A stretch of DNA of 64,000 bases from Pelodictyon luteolum. Its GTDB lineage: Bacteria > Bacteroidota > Chlorobiia > Chlorobiales > Chlorobiaceae. A model generated the notes under the pieces. The model saw nothing but the letters and a program-made list of their open reading frames with translations. It was not told where the DNA came from and did not search any database. The stretch spans positions 93,444-157,443 of the forward strand of contig NZ_LVWG01000036.1 in assembly GCF_001622165.1 (NCBI RefSeq), written 5' to 3'. Below are positions 49,559-59,627 of the stretch, in pieces (position 1 is the stretch's first letter; every line of letters begins with the position of its first letter). The translations under genes and the position numbers were made by a program.

Positions 49559-50026
49559 TCAGTGTTGCATGCCGGCTGCTTTCAGCCATGTGACGAGGGC
49601 AGCCTCTTCGCTGGCGGTGAGCCTTGCCTCAGGGTTGAGTATGTAGTACATTTGCTGGTGCCCGCTACCTTTTCCGATCACCATAAGGATGGTGTTCTTC
49701 AGCGAGTCGCTCTGCAGAATCCGGGATTGGTCCCAGTCGGAAAAGTTCAGTGCATCGCGGCCGTTTCTGACGCTGTGAGCGATGAACCATGACAGAGGCG
49801 CCACATAGGCAGCCCTCGGCCAGCGGGTCCGGTAGGAGTGGCAGTCGTAACAGGCCTTTCCGAGAGCTTGAAGGATCGGGGCCGGGGCTCTTAGCGGCGA
49901 GGGTGGATCGGGGTTCAGCCGACCCAGCGGAATGAACTGCATCAGCATGAGGGCGAGCACAGCCCAGCCTGCGGCGGAACGGAGTGTTGGTCTCATGGTG
50001 GTGCGTTTTGCTGTTAGTTTTTGCAT
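49559..50026 (-). CDS. haem-binding domain protein (single CxxCH, membrane anchored)
   Basis: A 155-residue protein. A transmembrane or signal anchor near the N terminus (AAGWAVLALMLMQFIPLG), then KACYDCHSYRTRWPRAAYVAPLSWFIAHSVRNGRDALNFSDW with one haem c motif CYDCH, and GHQQMYYILNPEARLTASEEAALVTWLKAAG. This is the haem-binding domain of PF14376 type, a small periplasmic electron carrier or signal domain. ATG at 49996 is an alternative start. It is divergent from the HTH gene with only 23 bases between the starts. Confidence 0.75.
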   Translation of the reverse strand: MQKLTAKRTTMRPTLRSAAGWAVLALMLMQFIPLGRLNPDPPSPLRAPAPILQALGKACYDCHSYRTRWPRAAYVAPLSWFIAHSVRNGRDALNFSDWDQSRILQSDSLKNTILMVIGKGSGHQQMYYILNPEARLTASEEAALVTWLKAAGMQH

Positions 50027-50049
50027 TCAACTCTTAGACTATCGTCATC

Positions 50050-50376
50050 GTGATATTTCCCTGTGAAAAAGCGGTCTGGTACAACCTGCCGCAGATCCGG
50101 GCCGATCTTGCAATAGAACTGGTAAAAACCGGTATGACCCAGTCGCAGGCCGCCAAGCTGCTTGGTGTGACTCCTGCGGCTGTGTCGCAGTACATCCATA
50201 GGAAACGCGGCCTGCAGGTGGTGAAAACCAAGGTTTATCGCCAGGAGATCAAGATTGCGGCCAAAAAGCTCCAGGAAGAGGTTGCGCCTGAAGAACTCCG
50301 ATTCATGGTCTGCAAGTGCTGCCAGATTTTGAGCCGCGAGTCGGGTGAAGGCCAAGCCGCCTGCGGGCCCGAGTAG
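50050..50376 (+). CDS. small HTH transcriptional regulator with cysteine cluster
   Basis: A 108-residue protein with a central helix-turn-helix (MTQSQAAKLLGVTPAAVSQYIHRKRG) and a C-terminal CKCCQILSRESGEGQAAC motif that may bind a metal or Fe-S cluster. It starts at GTG 50050. This type is a predicted regulator found in phototrophs and archaea, with no known ligand. Its start lies 23 bases from that of the divergent haem-binding gene, so it may control that gene. Confidence 0.72.
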   Translation: MIFPCEKAVWYNLPQIRADLAIELVKTGMTQSQAAKLLGVTPAAVSQYIHRKRGLQVVKTKVYRQEIKIAAKKLQEEVAPEELRFMVCKCCQILSRESGEGQAACGPE

Positions 50377-50388
50377 GGGCGCGGAGTT

Positions 50389-52083
50389 CTATAGCTCCAG
50401 AATGATGTGCGACTCGCTCGAGTGCCCCTGCAGCTGCTCTTTAAGGGTGCCGATGAGGCCCGTTCCATACTTGTTCAGGAAGTAACAGATGTTCACGAGA
50501 CGCTCCTGCGGTCCGCCTTCGGGAAAGAGCGCTGTTTCCGCCTTCAGGATCTGCTCAAGGAGCTCCTCGTGTTTTCTCCGCCCCGCCTTCCATGTCTTCT
50601 GTTCGATGTTTTCCACAATCTTTTCCGCCTGCGCCTTCGAAGCTCCGAGCATCGGCTCGAGGGTTGAATCAATTTTCGACAGTGTCGGCAGGAGCTTGTC
50701 GAGTGTGCGCTGGATCTCCTCTCTTGCCTCCTGGAACATGGGTTCCAGCGACCGGTTTTCGGCGGTTGCGATCGCCTTCTTTTTTATTTCATCAAGATCA
50801 CTGAACACCGCGGCATAAATCTGTTTGCGTGAAAACCCAGGCCTGCCCGTAACCTGCAGCATGCGGTCCATGATGCGGCTGATCCTAGGCTCAACGAGTG
50901 TGAAGCTACCTCTCGGGACAATAAACGGCATGGTGATGCCGAAGTGTTCGTAGTTCCTGCGGTACTGTGCCAGGTAGCTGATTTCTCCCGGGCCTGCCAC
51001 GTAGGCGAAGGTCGGCAGCACCGTGTCCTGCACGATTGGACGGAGCACTACGTTGGGGCTGAACCGTTCGGGGTGATCGCTTACAAGCTCAAGCATCTGG
51101 TGCCGGGAGTATTGCTGGTTCTCTCCGGTGAGGGTGAAGATGTCGGGGGATGGATGCTCAATTTTCTGGCGCTGACCGTGCTGGTTCAGGTGGAAGAGGT
51201 TGACCGCCCGTGGTTTGGTCTGCGCCCCGTAGCCGAGCTCTTCGAGCGTCGAGCTCTGGGCGACCACGTTGTAGGAGCTGGCCGGCGCAGTTTCGAGCTC
51301 TCTTGTGAACACCCCTGCAGCCATGCGCTTGAAGGCAGGGTCGAAGCTTGAGAGCAGAATGAGGGGCTCCTCGGGCATGAGGCGCAACAGCATCGAAGCA
51401 AAGGCCCCTTCGAAGGTGTTGCCGGGGAAGTAGCACTCCCTGAGGATTGAGGCCACCTCCTCACGGTAGTCGGAGGGCGGGAGCATTTCGAGGAATTGTT
51501 CGACGGTATTCCGGATCGAAGGGTCGAGCGCGGTGCTGCCGACCATCTGGTCCGGAAGACGCCGGTTTGTCTCCGGCCGGAAATGGGTCAGCCCCCCACC
51601 CGGGGAGAAGATTGCCGTGTGGGCCGGCTCGTCATAGTCGTGATCTTCGCCTTCGAGCCAGAATACCGGCACGAAGTCATACTCGGGGAAGAGGGCTTTC
51701 TGGCGCAGGGCGAAGACCACGGCGCTGAGGGCTTTGTAGATGGTGTAAAGCGGTCCCGTGAAAAGGCCGAGCTGCTGACCGGTCACCACCGCCATGCAGC
51801 GCGGGGAACGTAGTTTTTCGATCTCGCGCTCCCGCACTTCACCACCACCGAACCGGCGGTTCTGTGTCTGCAGCATATCGACAAGACTGTCGCGCTGGAA
51901 CCGGCGTGATGCGAGCAGCCCGAGCTGGCGGTAGTAGTCCGCTTCTTTTCTGTCGTCGAGGTGGAAGCAGCGTCCGAGCAGGCTGTCGCGCTGTGCCCCT
52001 TCCGAGGTATAGTCCCTGAAAAGCTTCGGAAACCCCTTTTTCGGGGTCAGTATGGTGTTGTAATCAAGAAGAAAGGTGTTCAC
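50389..52083 (-). CDS. bshC: bacillithiol synthase-like cysteine-adding enzyme
   Basis: A 564-residue protein (573 if the TTG at 52113 is used). [38 protein letters not shown] and [13 protein letters not shown] are BshC hallmarks, and a long C-terminal coiled coil follows (about 420-540). BshC adds cysteine to glucosamine-malate in bacillithiol synthesis. Chlorobium tepidum is reported to make N-methyl-bacillithiol, which fits. I choose the GTG at 52083, which begins [11 protein letters not shown], over TTG 52113, whose frame overlaps surE; start is uncertain. BshA and BshB are not adjacent. Confidence 0.9.
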   Translation of the reverse strand: MNTFLLDYNTILTPKKGFPKLFRDYTSEGAQRDSLLGRCFHLDDRKEADYYRQLGLLASRRFQRDSLVDMLQTQNRRFGGGEVREREIEKLRSPRCMAVVTGQQLGLFTGPLYTIYKALSAVVFALRQKALFPEYDFVPVFWLEGEDHDYDEPAHTAIFSPGGGLTHFRPETNRRLPDQMVGSTALDPSIRNTVEQFLEMLPPSDYREEVASILRECYFPGNTFEGAFASMLLRLMPEEPLILLSSFDPAFKRMAAGVFTRELETAPASSYNVVAQSSTLEELGYGAQTKPRAVNLFHLNQHGQRQKIEHPSPDIFTLTGENQQYSRHQMLELVSDHPERFSPNVVLRPIVQDTVLPTFAYVAGPGEISYLAQYRRNYEHFGITMPFIVPRGSFTLVEPRISRIMDRMLQVTGRPGFSRKQIYAAVFSDLDEIKKKAIATAENRSLEPMFQEAREEIQRTLDKLLPTLSKIDSTLEPMLGASKAQAEKIVENIEQKTWKAGRRKHEELLEQILKAETALFPEGGPQERLVNICYFLNKYGTGLIGTLKEQLQGHSSESHIILEL

Positions 52084-52087
52084 CGGC

Positions 52088-52867
52088 CTATTTTTGCAGT
52101 TTCCATTGTTCAAGGGTACTTCTGAACCCGTGCCGGGTCAGGTCGCATGAGAGCGGGGTGAGGGTGACGAAGTTCCTGCGTACGGCGAACTCATCGCTTT
52201 CCATCCCTTCGTCGAGCAGCATGAGGGTGCCGTTGAGCCAGTAGTAGGGGTTGCCGTACATGTCGTTGCGTTCTATTGCGTCTTCCGACCATCGCGACCG
52301 TCCCTGTCCCGTAACACAGACGCCCTGAATGTCTGCTTCGGGGACGTTGGGGATGTTGACCGACAGGATGGTATCATCCGGCAGCCCCTCCTGCAGCACT
52401 TTGCGCGCCAGTTTCCGGGCGAACTTTCCTGCGTAGGTGAAGTCGGCGTGTTCGTAGGTTGTCAGCGAGAACGCAAGCGAGGTGACCCCCTGTATCGCCC
52501 CCTCAAGCGCCGCAGCAACGGTGCCGGAGTAGAGGGTACTCATGGCAGTGTTGCTGCCGTAGTTGATGCCCGATACAATCAGGTCCGGCTTTACTTTCAT
52601 GATGTGGCTCAGGGCCACCTTGATGCAGTCGACCGGAGTGCCGGAGACGGTGTGACCGAAAAACCGGTTGTTGCGCCGGAACTCCCGGATGCGGAGCGGT
52701 ACGCCGAGGGTCATGGCGTGGCTCATGCCGCTGTGCGGTTCGGCCGGTGCCACCACCGTCACATTGCCGAGCTTCTTCATCGATGCGGCAAGCACGTGAA
52801 TCCCTTCCCCCTCGATGCCGTCATCGTTGCATACCAGTATTTCGGGGCGCCTGTCCTGTTTTTTCAT
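52088..52867 (-). CDS. surE: 5'-nucleotidase SurE
   Basis: A 259-residue metal-dependent nucleotidase. The N-terminal [21 protein letters not shown] has the metal-binding Asp-Asp, and [27 protein letters not shown] completes the active site. It removes phosphate from nucleoside 5'- and 3'-monophosphates. Start [17 protein letters not shown] at 52867 has GGTGG 5 bases upstream; the longer frames overlap the patatin gene. It follows that gene on the same strand. Confidence 0.95.
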   Translation of the reverse strand: MKKQDRRPEILVCNDDGIEGEGIHVLAASMKKLGNVTVVAPAEPHSGMSHAMTLGVPLRIREFRRNNRFFGHTVSGTPVDCIKVALSHIMKVKPDLIVSGINYGSNTAMSTLYSGTVAAALEGAIQGVTSLAFSLTTYEHADFTYAGKFARKLARKVLQEGLPDDTILSVNIPNVPEADIQGVCVTGQGRSRWSEDAIERNDMYGNPYYWLNGTLMLLDEGMESDEFAVRRNFVTLTPLSCDLTRHGFRSTLEQWKLQK

Positions 52868-52880
52868 GGTGTCCACCGGT

Positions 52881-55664
52881 TCAGAAGTCATGGCCGAGAC
52901 TGAAGTAATAGACCGTATCGGCAAAGCGCAGGTTAGAGGATTCTTTGTCTTCGGCATTTCTCATGAACGAGAAGGCTTTGGATATGGTAAAGCGGGCCGG
53001 GCCGATGGGGGTCGCCCAGACAAGGCTCGTGCCGATGCCGTGTATGAGCTGTGCCAATGCGATATCTTCGCGGCGGTCCCATACATTGCCTGCGTTGTAG
53101 ATCAACCGGAGCGAGGTTGGAAAGATGATGTCTCCGGGGGGGCTGTACTGCAGCTGCACGCCGGCGGCCGCTATGTTGTTGCCCGGCAGTGCGCTCTCCT
53201 TCAGGCCGATGAACCGCCGGCTGTAGGCCGTACCGGGGCCACCCAGGAAAAACTGTTCCGAAAGCGGTACATGGCCGTTGCTCACTCCGAACAGACCCGA
53301 AAGCTGCAGGGTGGTGCGCGGCGCAATGGGGATGTTCTCTTCATGGTTCCCGGAGATCTGCCAGAACAGCTCCTCGTTGTCGAGGGTCACGGGGGTGGCT
53401 GAATAGCGCAGGTTGCTGAGGCTTCCTGTTGTCGGAATGAGCGGGCTGTCGCGTGAGTCGATCGTCAGCTGGGTACCGAGGGTGACGAGCGCTGCCTTTC
53501 CGGTTTCGAGCGGCAAGCCGTTTTCTGTCTCGTTTTCCGAACGGACGCTCTGCAGTGTTGCGTCAACAATAAGCTTCCCGTTTTTCTTCAGGCGGGTGCC
53601 GAACGCCGTCGATATGCCATATCGTTCGATGTTGTAGCTGCCGGTCTGCTCCGACAGGTCGGCGAGGAACTCTTTGTCGAAGGTGATGCTGGAGTGGTTG
53701 AACCGGTGCTGGTCATAGAATGCGCGTGACGACATTGTCAGGTTTGTGGCGGCAATGCGCGGCATGTTGAACTCAAGGTTCACGACATTGTTTTTCGTTC
53801 CTGTCTTCAGCCAGCCGCCGAGCGAACTGGTCGATCCCCAGAGGTTTTCGTTGCGGTAGTCGAGCAGGAACTGCGCATTGCTGGTTTCATCGTAACGCAG
53901 GCCTATTCGGAGCACGGTGGCCGGCTTCTCGTCGAGCGTGAACTTGAGGAGCGCGCTCTGCAGGTGTTCATCGTCCGGGTCGGGCTGTTCTGCTGCTACC
54001 GACACCCGGCTGAACACTCCGGTCTCATAAAGGTTTTCGACCGATTCCTTCGCTTTGCCATACACAACGGCCCTCGATGTGTCGATCTTGATCTCACGCA
54101 GCACAGGGGTCGGGCCCGTGATGTTGCGGTCCTGCGAGACGACGATGGAGCCTGCTTTGCCGGAGGTGAGGGCGACTGAGAGAGTACCGCCGGAGAGCGA
54201 AGAGGGCTTGAGGTTGACGAGGATATAGCCCTTCTTCCGATATGTCCTTACAAGATTCTCGAGCGCCAGGGTGCCCGCCCGGTTGGTATAGACCCTTTCC
54301 ATTACCGGTGAGAAGCAGGCGGCCTGCTCATCGAAAGAGAGTACGCCTGTCGGTCCGCCGCTGATGCGCACCTGGCGGATGGCGGGCAGGGGCACAAGGT
54401 GAAACGCTACCCGTTTCTTCCCGGTGTCTAGTTCTGCCCAAACTCTGGTAAAGAGGTCGGTTTCAAGCAGTTCACGGAGTGCAGCCCTTGTGTCTGTGGC
54501 GTTGCGCACGATGCCCGATACGATGCGGTAGTGTTCGATGTATTCCGGACTCTCCTCCGGGAACCGCACCTCTTTACGCCATCCCCTGATGGGGGACGGG
54601 GCGCTTTTCCTGCCGCCATCAGCGATGCTGCGCTTGATGGTGCCGGCCAGTACCTTTCCCTTCTGGTAGCCGACTTTGACGAGCCCGTCGATGTCCGAGA
54701 AGTCTGTCGCCATACGGCCTTCCAGATCGGGAGCAATGACGATGTCGGCCCGTTCGAGCTGTGCGGGGTATTGCAGCTTGGTAAGGATGGTCATTGCCTG
54801 GTCAGCAGCCTTCCAGGGCAGGTCGAGCTCACGGCCTGTGGCGTACATGCTGCCATGGGTGTCGACGGCGATTCTGTAGCCTGCATTGAATGCGTCGAGC
54901 TCGTCGACCGGCAGGTTGGCCACGAGCCCGCCGTCCACCAGTTCCTCTGAACCGCGGCGGATGGGGGAGAAGAGCACCGGTATGGTGCTGCTTGCCCGCA
55001 TGGCTTCTGAGAGCGAGCCGGAGGAAAGGGTGACGCGGCGGCCCGTGACGAGGTCGGTCGTTACTGCCCTGAACTGGACGGGAAGCTCATTGAACTCGCC
55101 TGAGGCCGGGTAGAGGGCGTTGATTGCAAGGAGGTCGAGTGTCTCTGTCAGGGACTGCGCTGAATTGAGCGAGCGCGGAATGACAAGTTTCAGTTTGTCG
55201 AAGCGGATGGCGACGGTGGAGCGGTCGCGGACCCGCTGCTGCTCGAGAAAGACGTTTGAGCGGGAGTAATCGTCCTTGCCGATGGTGACGATAGACTGCC
55301 ATGGCAGGCTGTGGGCGATGGCCTGCAGTTCCGAAGGGGTATAGCCGCAGCTGTAGAGGCCGCCGATTACGGCGCCCATGCTGGTTCCGGCGATATGGTC
55401 GATGGGTACCTGTTCCTCTTCAAGTGCCTTCAGAACGCCGATCTGCGATATGCCGTTGGCGCCGCCGCCCGACAGTGCAAGGCCCACGGTTTTCCTGAAG
55501 GGGCGCATTGCCGGTGTGAGGCTGTAGCGACGGGAGGGCATACTGAGGGTGTCGGGCCACACGGTGAGGGTCCGTCCTTCGGCACAGGATGGTCCCGGGC
55601 CGCCGGAGGCGAAGAGAGCAGCCGCCAGAGCGAGGGAAAGGAGGAGGGGTCTCAGGTTCAGCAA
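52881..55664 (-). CDS. patatin-like phospholipase fused to POTRA and outer-membrane barrel (type Vd-like)
   Basis: A 927-residue fusion. Signal peptide ([18 protein letters not shown]), patatin domain (about 55-330) with [16 protein letters not shown] (oxyanion hole), nucleophile serine in IAGTSMG and the catalytic Asp in [11 protein letters not shown], a POTRA-like region (about 420-590, [30 protein letters not shown]), and a C-terminal barrel (about 590-927) ending YYFSLGHDF with terminal F. It resembles P. aeruginosa PlpD. The start is TTG at 55664, with GGAG 8 bases upstream. The patatin may be displayed or released at the cell surface; this is inferred from architecture. Confidence 0.88.
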   Translation of the reverse strand: MLNLRPLLLSLALAAALFASGGPGPSCAEGRTLTVWPDTLSMPSRRYSLTPAMRPFRKTVGLALSGGGANGISQIGVLKALEEEQVPIDHIAGTSMGAVIGGLYSCGYTPSELQAIAHSLPWQSIVTIGKDDYSRSNVFLEQQRVRDRSTVAIRFDKLKLVIPRSLNSAQSLTETLDLLAINALYPASGEFNELPVQFRAVTTDLVTGRRVTLSSGSLSEAMRASSTIPVLFSPIRRGSEELVDGGLVANLPVDELDAFNAGYRIAVDTHGSMYATGRELDLPWKAADQAMTILTKLQYPAQLERADIVIAPDLEGRMATDFSDIDGLVKVGYQKGKVLAGTIKRSIADGGRKSAPSPIRGWRKEVRFPEESPEYIEHYRIVSGIVRNATDTRAALRELLETDLFTRVWAELDTGKKRVAFHLVPLPAIRQVRISGGPTGVLSFDEQAACFSPVMERVYTNRAGTLALENLVRTYRKKGYILVNLKPSSLSGGTLSVALTSGKAGSIVVSQDRNITGPTPVLREIKIDTSRAVVYGKAKESVENLYETGVFSRVSVAAEQPDPDDEHLQSALLKFTLDEKPATVLRIGLRYDETSNAQFLLDYRNENLWGSTSSLGGWLKTGTKNNVVNLEFNMPRIAATNLTMSSRAFYDQHRFNHSSITFDKEFLADLSEQTGSYNIERYGISTAFGTRLKKNGKLIVDATLQSVRSENETENGLPLETGKAALVTLGTQLTIDSRDSPLIPTTGSLSNLRYSATPVTLDNEELFWQISGNHEENIPIAPRTTLQLSGLFGVSNGHVPLSEQFFLGGPGTAYSRRFIGLKESALPGNNIAAAGVQLQYSPPGDIIFPTSLRLIYNAGNVWDRREDIALAQLIHGIGTSLVWATPIGPARFTISKAFSFMRNAEDKESSNLRFADTVYYFSLGHDF

Positions 55665-55783
55665 GTGGTGCGCTCCGGGTTCATCGGCTTCAGACCAGGG
55701 GATCGTGAAGGACGCGTTTGAGTTTGTCGTGCCGACAGTATATCTTGTATCCTAATGTATAACCTTTAGCCCTAATTGTAAAG

Positions 55784-56629
55784 ATGGTCTGGTTCAAACG
55801 GGTAAAACCCTCCATACGCACCACTGACAGGCGCGACGTGCCCGAAGGGCTCTGGTCTAAATGTGAAGACTGCGGTGCCATGCTCCACCGCCGCCAGCTT
55901 GAGGAGAACCTCAACACCTGCAACGAGTGCGGCCATCATTTCCGTATCTCCCCCTACCGCTACTTCTCCATCCTGTTCGACAACGAAGAGTTCTCCGAGT
56001 TCGATGACTGCCTGCGCGCAGCCGACCCCCTCACCTTCGTTGATACCAAGAGGTACCCTGACCGTGTGCACGATACCATCGAGAAGAGCGGCAAGACGGA
56101 AGCCTGCCGCAACGCCTTCGGCAAAAGTGCCGGCGCCGACCTCGTCATATCGGCCATGGACTTCGGGTTCATCGGCGGCTCGATGGGTTCTGTTGTCGGC
56201 GAGAAGATTTCGCGCGCAGCCGACAAGGCGATCGAGCTCAACGCTCCGCTTATCGTCATCTCTCAGTCGGGAGGTGCGCGCATGATGGAGGGCGCATTCA
56301 GCCTCATGCAGATGGCAAAGACCGCCGCACGCCTCACCCGCCTCGGCGAGAACAGGCTCCCCTTCATATCCCTCATGACCGACCCCACCATGGGCGGCAT
56401 AAGCGCATCCTTCGCCATGCTCGGTGACCTCAACATCAGCGAGCCCAAGGCCCTTATCGGGTTTGCCGGTCCGCGTGTCATCCGCGACACCATCAAGCGC
56501 GACCTTCCTGAAGGGTTCCAGCGCGCCGAGTTCCTGCAGGAACACGGGTTCGTGGATATGATCGTCCACCGTAAGGAGCTCAAGCAGCGCCTCGCAAAGA
56601 CGCTTGCGATGATGCGCGTGGAGGGCTGA
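55784..56629 (+). CDS. accD: acetyl-CoA carboxylase carboxyltransferase subunit beta
   Basis: A 281-residue protein. The N-terminal zinc ribbon [24 protein letters not shown] binds Zn with four cysteines. The carboxyltransferase core has [22 protein letters not shown] and [19 protein letters not shown]. With AccA it transfers carboxyl from biotin to acetyl-CoA for fatty-acid synthesis. Length is standard (about 280-300). It is followed by a terminator and stands alone. Confidence 0.98.
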   Translation: MVWFKRVKPSIRTTDRRDVPEGLWSKCEDCGAMLHRRQLEENLNTCNECGHHFRISPYRYFSILFDNEEFSEFDDCLRAADPLTFVDTKRYPDRVHDTIEKSGKTEACRNAFGKSAGADLVISAMDFGFIGGSMGSVVGEKISRAADKAIELNAPLIVISQSGGARMMEGAFSLMQMAKTAARLTRLGENRLPFISLMTDPTMGGISASFAMLGDLNISEPKALIGFAGPRVIRDTIKRDLPEGFQRAEFLQEHGFVDMIVHRKELKQRLAKTLAMMRVEG

Positions 56630-56663
56630 ACAGGAGCTCCCCTGGAATGGCCATAAACCAGTT

Positions 56664-56700
56664 AGCCCCGTTCGGAGCATGTGTGCCGAACGGGGCTTTT
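56664..56700 (+). terminator. intrinsic terminator after accD
   Basis: AGCCCCGTTCGG (56664-56675) pairs perfectly with CCGAACGGGGCT (56686-56697) across a ten-base loop. T4 follows, then CCGTTTT. Confidence 0.8.
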
Positions 56701-56738
56701 CCGTTTTGGAGCGGATGATGGATGATGGACGACTGGTC

Positions 56739-57024
56739 TTACGGATTGGGGGCGTGCCGGGCGGTATGGAACACCGCAAGAACCAGTACCCTGTCAGCAT
56801 CTGCCCTGTAGACGATAAGGTAGGGCAGGTCTGAAAAATAGAGCTCTCGTGTTCCGTAAATGCGACCGGGTTTTCCGCTGCCGGGGTAGTGTGCCAGCTG
56901 CTCCTTGGTCTTCGTTACCAGCTTGAGTACTGTTTGTAGTGCGGCGCGTTCGCTGTCCTGTTTGACTGTAGGCCTCCATTTCAGCAAGGCGCAGCAGCGC
57001 CCTTTCAGTCCACACTATCTGCAA
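56739..57024 (-). pseudogene. RelE/ParE-family toxin broken by a frameshift
   Basis: Two frames together spell a full ParE-type toxin. The N-terminal part begins LQIVWTERALLRLAEMEAY from TTG 57024, overlapping the antitoxin stop. The rest, VKQDSERAALQTVLKLVTKTKEQLAHYPGSGKPGRIYG and ELYFSDLPYLIVYRADADRVLVLAVFHTARH, is in another frame. One extra base near 56967 separates them. Removing it gives an uninterrupted ParE of about 95 residues. As written, no active toxin would be made, unless the shift is programmed or a sequencing error. The gene order antitoxin-toxin is normal. Confidence 0.75.
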
Positions 57025-57175
57025 TGCGCCGCTCCAGTTTCTTGATAAGAGTGTCGCTGTCGATGTACCTGCCGGCTCTTGCGTCCTCAAGTCCCTCCTC
57101 GATGCATTTGAGCTGCCATTCATTCATGTCCAGGTACTGATGCTCGAGCTCGACCGTCTTTTCGTCATCTGTCAT
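57005..57175 (-). CDS. antitoxin of a ParE/RelE-type module
   Basis: A 56-residue protein ending EWQLKCIEEGLEDARAGRYIDSDTLIKKLERRIADSVD. The WQ-x-x-x-I-E-E-G-x-x-x-A-x-x-G-R pattern is common in ParD/CopG-like antitoxins that neutralise ParE toxins by wrapping the toxin C terminus. ATG at 57175 gives MTDDEKTVELEHQYL. The toxin gene overlaps its stop by about 20 bases. A longer frame upstream (to 57844) is antisense to the protease and is rejected. Confidence 0.72.
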   Translation of the reverse strand: MTDDEKTVELEHQYLDMNEWQLKCIEEGLEDARAGRYIDSDTLIKKLERRIADSVD

Positions 57176-57358
57176 GCGGAAAGCGAATCGTGGCCGATGG
57201 CCGAGGGGATAGATGCAGTACCGGCAGCGATGCTTGCTTCTGCCGACTGGCAGCCGCTGAAGGTCTGATGTTTTTTTGCGACAACATCGCGCACTATCGT
57301 TATCTTCAAGGAAAGGAAGCCGATACGTGATGCTTCCGATAACCCAAGCAGTACGGTT

Positions 57359-59437
57359 ATGAAAAAGAGTACCCCCGCCAGTATCCTCCAGCAGCACAGA
57401 GAACAGCATTTTCCCGGACAGCAGTCCCCCTTGTCCCTGGGGAACGATGCTGAACTGCTTTCGCGGTTCGGAAGCCATGCCTATGACAGCCTGTATGATG
57501 TGCTTGAACCCCTCTCCAGAATCAGTGATGACGACCGGCACGGGCCCGGGTCGATCGATACGGATTTCACTCCAGGTGGCGCAGGCCGCAGGGTCGACAG
57601 GGTCGCTCCCGAGGTATTGGCGTTCAGCCCGTCGGACGGCAGCCTGAATGTAGCCCTCGATGCGGATGTCGTCGTGACCTTCAGCGAGTCGGTTGCGGCC
57701 GGCAGTGGCCTGATAGAACTTCACGCCGGCTCGGCCACAGGGGAACTGCTCTATACTTTTGACGTATCCGATACCAGCCAGGTGTCGTTCGCAGGAAATG
57801 TCCTGACGGTCGACCCGTCGTTCGATCTCGATGCCGATATCCACTATTATCTCACCATCGGGTTCGGCGCAGTCACCGATTTGGCGGGCAACGCCTATGT
57901 CGGCACCTCATCATACGACTTCACCACGATCTCCCTGGCGGATGCCACCGCCCCGACGGTTACGGCGTTCAGTCCCGCCGACGGGAGCCTCGATGTGGAG
58001 ACGGACGCAAACATCACCATCACCTTCAGCGAGGCGGTAAGCGCCGGCAGCGGGCTGATCGAGCTGCATGCAGATTCGCCGGCCGGTGAGCTGATATACG
58101 GATTCGACGTCACCGACGGCAGCCAGGTGTCGTTTGATGGGAATGTCCTGACGATCGATCCGTCGTTCGATCTCGATGCCGCCACCCATTATTATCTCGC
58201 GATCGGGGATGGTGCGGTAACCGATCTTGCCGGGAACAGCTACGTGGGGACCGATGCCTATGACTTCACGACGGGTTTCGATGCCCCGTCGTGGGATCCG
58301 GTATCCGGATACGGTATGGTCGACGCTGCAGCCGCCATCGAGCTTGCCACCGGAACGGCTCTCGCCGATGCGGACCTTTTCGGCGACGGCTATGGCGTAT
58401 GGGACTGGGGGCTGAACCTGATCGATGCACCCGATGCGTGGCAGGCCGGCTATACCGGAGAAGGTATCGTCGTCGCTGTCATCGATACCGGCGTCAACTA
58501 CTTCCACAGCGACCTGTACGACAACATCTGGATCAATACGCTTGAGATCGAGGGAAACGGGATCGATGACGACGGCAACGGGTATGTCGATGACATTTTC
58601 GGTTACGACTTCGTCAACGACGACGGATACGCCTTCGATGACAATGGCCACGGGACCCATGTCTCGGGGATCATCGCCGGCCTCTATGACGACATCGGTG
58701 TGACGGGGGTGGCCTACGATGCGTCCATAATGGCGGTGAAGGTGCTCGATGCGGAAGGAACCGGAACCTTCCTTGACGTCTCCTCAGGCATATACTATGC
58801 TGTGGACAACGGCGCAGATGTCATCAATCTTTCCCTTGGGGCGTATGATGCAGTCTCGCTCGATCTGGTGCTTGCGCTCGAGTACGCCTTCGACAGCGGC
58901 GTCATCGTCAGCATGGCCGCAGGAAACGATGGCCTTTCGAGCCCGACCTACCCGGCGGTTCTTGCGGAAACGGAGGGCGGAATAGCCGTGGGCGCGATCG
59001 ACAGCGACGGATCGGTTGCGTACTTCAGCAACGATGCGGGAAGCGTCGATCCGTACGATTATGTCGTGGCGCCGGGCGTGAGCGTCTACAGTACCTACCT
59101 GGACGACTCCTACGCCATAATGAGCGGCACGTCGATGGCGACGCCGTACGTTTCCGGTGTCGCGGCACTGCTGCTTGATGCACAGGCCGACTTCGCTTCC
59201 GACTGGACTCTCGACCAGCTTGAGGAGATCATCTCCACCTCCGCCCAGTCCCTTGACTCGCTCATTGCGGCCGCGACCGGAGACCCGTCTGCCGAGTCGG
59301 ACGATGCCCTCGCTTCCGCTCTCCCGGCAGACACCGCTCCCGAGGGGGTATTCACGACGGATGTGGTGCTCGAAGAGGTCTCGATGATGGGCATATCCTC
59401 ATTCCTTGACGACCTGCCCGAGGTATACATGGCCTGA
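57359..59437 (+). CDS. subtilisin-family serine protease with two N-terminal Ig-like domains
   Basis: A 692-residue acidic protein. Residues 83-190 and 198-305 are two Big_5/SwmB-type Ig-like domains. The S8 domain (about 350-650) has the catalytic Asp in VAVIDTGVNYFHSDL, His in DNGHGTHVSGI and Ser in SGTSMATPYVSG. There is no N-terminal signal peptide, and no glycine-rich RTX repeats; export by a type I system is possible but unproven. A stretch at about 315-325 (GYGMVDAAAAIELATG) resembles the C-terminal end of another subtilase. The C-terminal 50 residues are short and acidic. It begins after a T7 run and a 183-base gap. Confidence 0.85.
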   Translation: MKKSTPASILQQHREQHFPGQQSPLSLGNDAELLSRFGSHAYDSLYDVLEPLSRISDDDRHGPGSIDTDFTPGGAGRRVDRVAPEVLAFSPSDGSLNVALDADVVVTFSESVAAGSGLIELHAGSATGELLYTFDVSDTSQVSFAGNVLTVDPSFDLDADIHYYLTIGFGAVTDLAGNAYVGTSSYDFTTISLADATAPTVTAFSPADGSLDVETDANITITFSEAVSAGSGLIELHADSPAGELIYGFDVTDGSQVSFDGNVLTIDPSFDLDAATHYYLAIGDGAVTDLAGNSYVGTDAYDFTTGFDAPSWDPVSGYGMVDAAAAIELATGTALADADLFGDGYGVWDWGLNLIDAPDAWQAGYTGEGIVVAVIDTGVNYFHSDLYDNIWINTLEIEGNGIDDDGNGYVDDIFGYDFVNDDGYAFDDNGHGTHVSGIIAGLYDDIGVTGVAYDASIMAVKVLDAEGTGTFLDVSSGIYYAVDNGADVINLSLGAYDAVSLDLVLALEYAFDSGVIVSMAAGNDGLSSPTYPAVLAETEGGIAVGAIDSDGSVAYFSNDAGSVDPYDYVVAPGVSVYSTYLDDSYAIMSGTSMATPYVSGVAALLLDAQADFASDWTLDQLEEIISTSAQSLDSLIAAATGDPSAESDDALASALPADTAPEGVFTTDVVLEEVSMMGISSFLDDLPEVYMA
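57605..57928 (+). repeat. first copy of a tandem Ig-like domain repeat
   Basis: 108-residue Big_5-like unit starting APEVLAFSPSDGSLNV and ending SYDFTT. It has a near-identical partner at 57950-58273. Both carry FSEs/aV, GSGLIELHA, GNVLT and GAVTDLAGN. The copies are clearly homologous but diverged, so the duplication is not recent. Confidence 0.8.
57950..58273 (+). repeat. second copy of the Ig-like domain repeat
   Basis: 108-residue unit starting APTVTAFSPADGSLDV and ending AYDFTT, partner of the copy at 57605-57928. A seven-residue linker (ISLADAT) separates them. The unit is the same length as the first with no insertions visible. Confidence 0.8.
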
Positions 59438-59563
59438 GGCTTGGCGCCATAGGCCTCGAGTTCTCCGCAAAGTCAACGGTGCGCCGGATTGCCCGCCAGT
59501 CAGGCGCATGGACTCCGTTGCACTCGATGCCATGGGCGGGCAGGGCGTGACGGCCGGTATGTG

Positions 59564-59576
59564 ATGTGTTATATTG
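59564..59576 (+). promoter_or_regulatory. candidate promoter core ATGTGTTATATTG
   Basis: Identical to the 13-mer at 31188-31200, here 51 bases before the glycosyltransferase ATG. See that entry. Confidence 0.4.
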
Positions 59577-59627
59577 CCTTCCCGTCCGGCGTGATAATAC
59601 TCTTCGTGCTCTCTTTGAAACGGCGTC

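Noticed and set aside
57176..57844. Longer antitoxin reading frame
   Set aside because: The upstream part is antisense to the subtilase repeats and does not resemble an antitoxin.
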